This document shows positions 5,522 to 5,955 of a stretch of 5,955 bases of DNA, in pieces. The notes beneath the pieces were generated by a model, which saw only the letters and a list, made by a program, of their open reading frames with translations, was not told where the DNA came from and did not search any database. The stretch's first letter is position 1. Each line of letters starts with the position of its first letter. The DNA is taken from NCBI GenBank assembly GCA_937129505.1, contig CAKZNJ010000245.1, forward strand, positions 1-5,955, read 5' to 3'. The position numbers and the translations under genes are program-made. This DNA comes from an uncultured Anaerolineae bacterium. GTDB taxonomy: Bacteria > Chloroflexota > Anaerolineae > Anaerolineales > UBA4823.

Positions 5522-5955
5522 ATGTCTTTACTTACACGAGAGCAACTCGAAGAAAGGTTGACGTCGTTACATCGCGCTAGTCTGGAACTGGTGCAGGATT
5601 TATCTTTGAATACGGTATTAGAGCGGATTGTCCGCTTGGCAAGGGAGGAAGCGGAAGCAAATTACGCGGCTTTGGGGGTGTTTGACGAAAAAGGCGATTT
5701 GGTTCAATTCCTCCCCAGCGGAATGGATGAGGAGGAAATTAAGCAAATTCCGAACCTCCCCAAAGGGGAAGGACTGCTAGGTGCCCTGAAACATGAAAAG
5801 AGGACCTTGCGAGTAGCTGAAATAACCAAAGACCCTCGCAGTGTAGGTTTTCCTCCAGGCCATCCTCATATGCGCACCTTTTTAGGGGTGCCCATTGTGT
5901 TGGGCGATCAGTTATTGGGTCAAATCTACTTGACTGACAAGTTAGGGGGGGAGGA
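5522..5955 (+). CDS. GAF-domain sensor, DosS/DosT-like, probably a histidine kinase (N-terminal part, cut by window edge)
   Basis: The first 144 codons of a protein that runs off the right edge. Residues 1-46 form charged helices (LEERLTSLHRASLELVQ, then LNTVLERIVRLAREEAEA) with no membrane segment, so the sensor is probably cytoplasmic. Residues 30-144 are a GAF domain with LPKGEGLLG at 79-87 and GFPPGHPHMRTFLGVPI at 109-125, then GQIYLTDK at 133-140. This is the signature of the GAF domains of mycobacterial DosS/DosT. From memory it aligns without gaps to DosS GAF-A at an offset of 35, placing His114 on the heme ligand His149 and Tyr136 on the distal Tyr171. Gly52 and Phe54 replace DosS Glu87 and His89, and Asp55 keeps Asp90. 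The start is ATG at 5522, with TAAGGA 10 nt upstream; GGAAGG is also present but only 2 nt away. The kinase part is not visible, so another output domain remains possible. Confidence 0.8.
   Translation, partial: MSLLTREQLEERLTSLHRASLELVQDLSLNTVLERIVRLAREEAEANYAALGVFDEKGDLVQFLPSGMDEEEIKQIPNLPKGEGLLGALKHEKRTLRVAEITKDPRSVGFPPGHPHMRTFLGVPIVLGDQLLGQIYLTDKLGGE

Noticed and set aside
5945..5951. Run of seven G near the right edge, a possible frameshift or sequencing error
   Set aside because: The GAF frame reads through it as Gly-Gly in line with the family (TDK followed by a Gly-rich turn), so no frameshift is indicated within the window.
1..5955. CRISPR array, tRNA/rRNA genes, insertion sequence or prophage
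   Set aside because: No regularly spaced repeats, cloverleaf structures, transposase or integrase frames, or terminal inverted repeats were seen. The window is densely filled with metabolic genes.

Overview
The window most likely comes from a bacterial genome, with a Chloroflexota lineage (Anaerolineae or Roseiflexus-like) as the best guess. That guess rests on a mix of features: an anaerobe-type 2-oxoacid:ferredoxin oxidoreductase, an archaeal-style upper mevalonate pathway joined to a bacterial class II HMG-CoA reductase, and a DosS/DosT-like GAF sensor. Bacterial identity is supported by clear Shine-Dalgarno sequences, one good intrinsic terminator and tightly overlapping operons. The exact taxon is inference. 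All recognisable genes belong to known families.

Layout from left to right. (1) Bases 1-1715, plus strand: the end of an operon for a 2-oxoacid:ferredoxin oxidoreductase (probably 2-oxoglutarate, KorABC type): the C-terminus of the alpha subunit, the complete beta subunit with thiamine diphosphate and [4Fe-4S] motifs, and the complete gamma subunit. The genes are separated by 2 nt or overlap by 4 nt. (2) Bases 1692-2249, minus strand: a single short (monodomain) ChrA-family transporter, converging on korC and overlapping its 3' end by 24 nt. (3) Bases 2250-2514: intergenic, with a small hairpin upstream of chrA and a good intrinsic terminator for the leftward operon. (4) Bases 2515-5364, minus strand: a three-gene upper mevalonate operon, transcribed HMG-CoA reductase, then HMG-CoA synthase, then a DUF35 zinc-ribbon/OB-fold protein. 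No thiolase gene lies in it. (5) Bases 5365-5521: a divergent intergenic region with an imperfect 24-bp palindrome that could be an operator. (6) Bases 5522-5955, plus strand: the start of a GAF-domain sensor, probably a histidine kinase, cut by the window edge. It keeps the His and Tyr that flank heme in Mycobacterium DosS.

How the genes fit together: the oxidoreductase interconverts a 2-oxoacid and its acyl-CoA using ferredoxin, which suits an anaerobic or low-oxygen lifestyle. The mevalonate operon turns acetoacetyl-CoA plus acetyl-CoA into HMG-CoA and then mevalonate for isoprenoid lipids. In archaea the DUF35 protein bridges thiolase and HMG-CoA synthase, so its presence here implies a thiolase partner encoded elsewhere. 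The divergent sensor may respond to redox state or a diatomic gas. Whether it regulates the neighbouring mevalonate operon is speculation.
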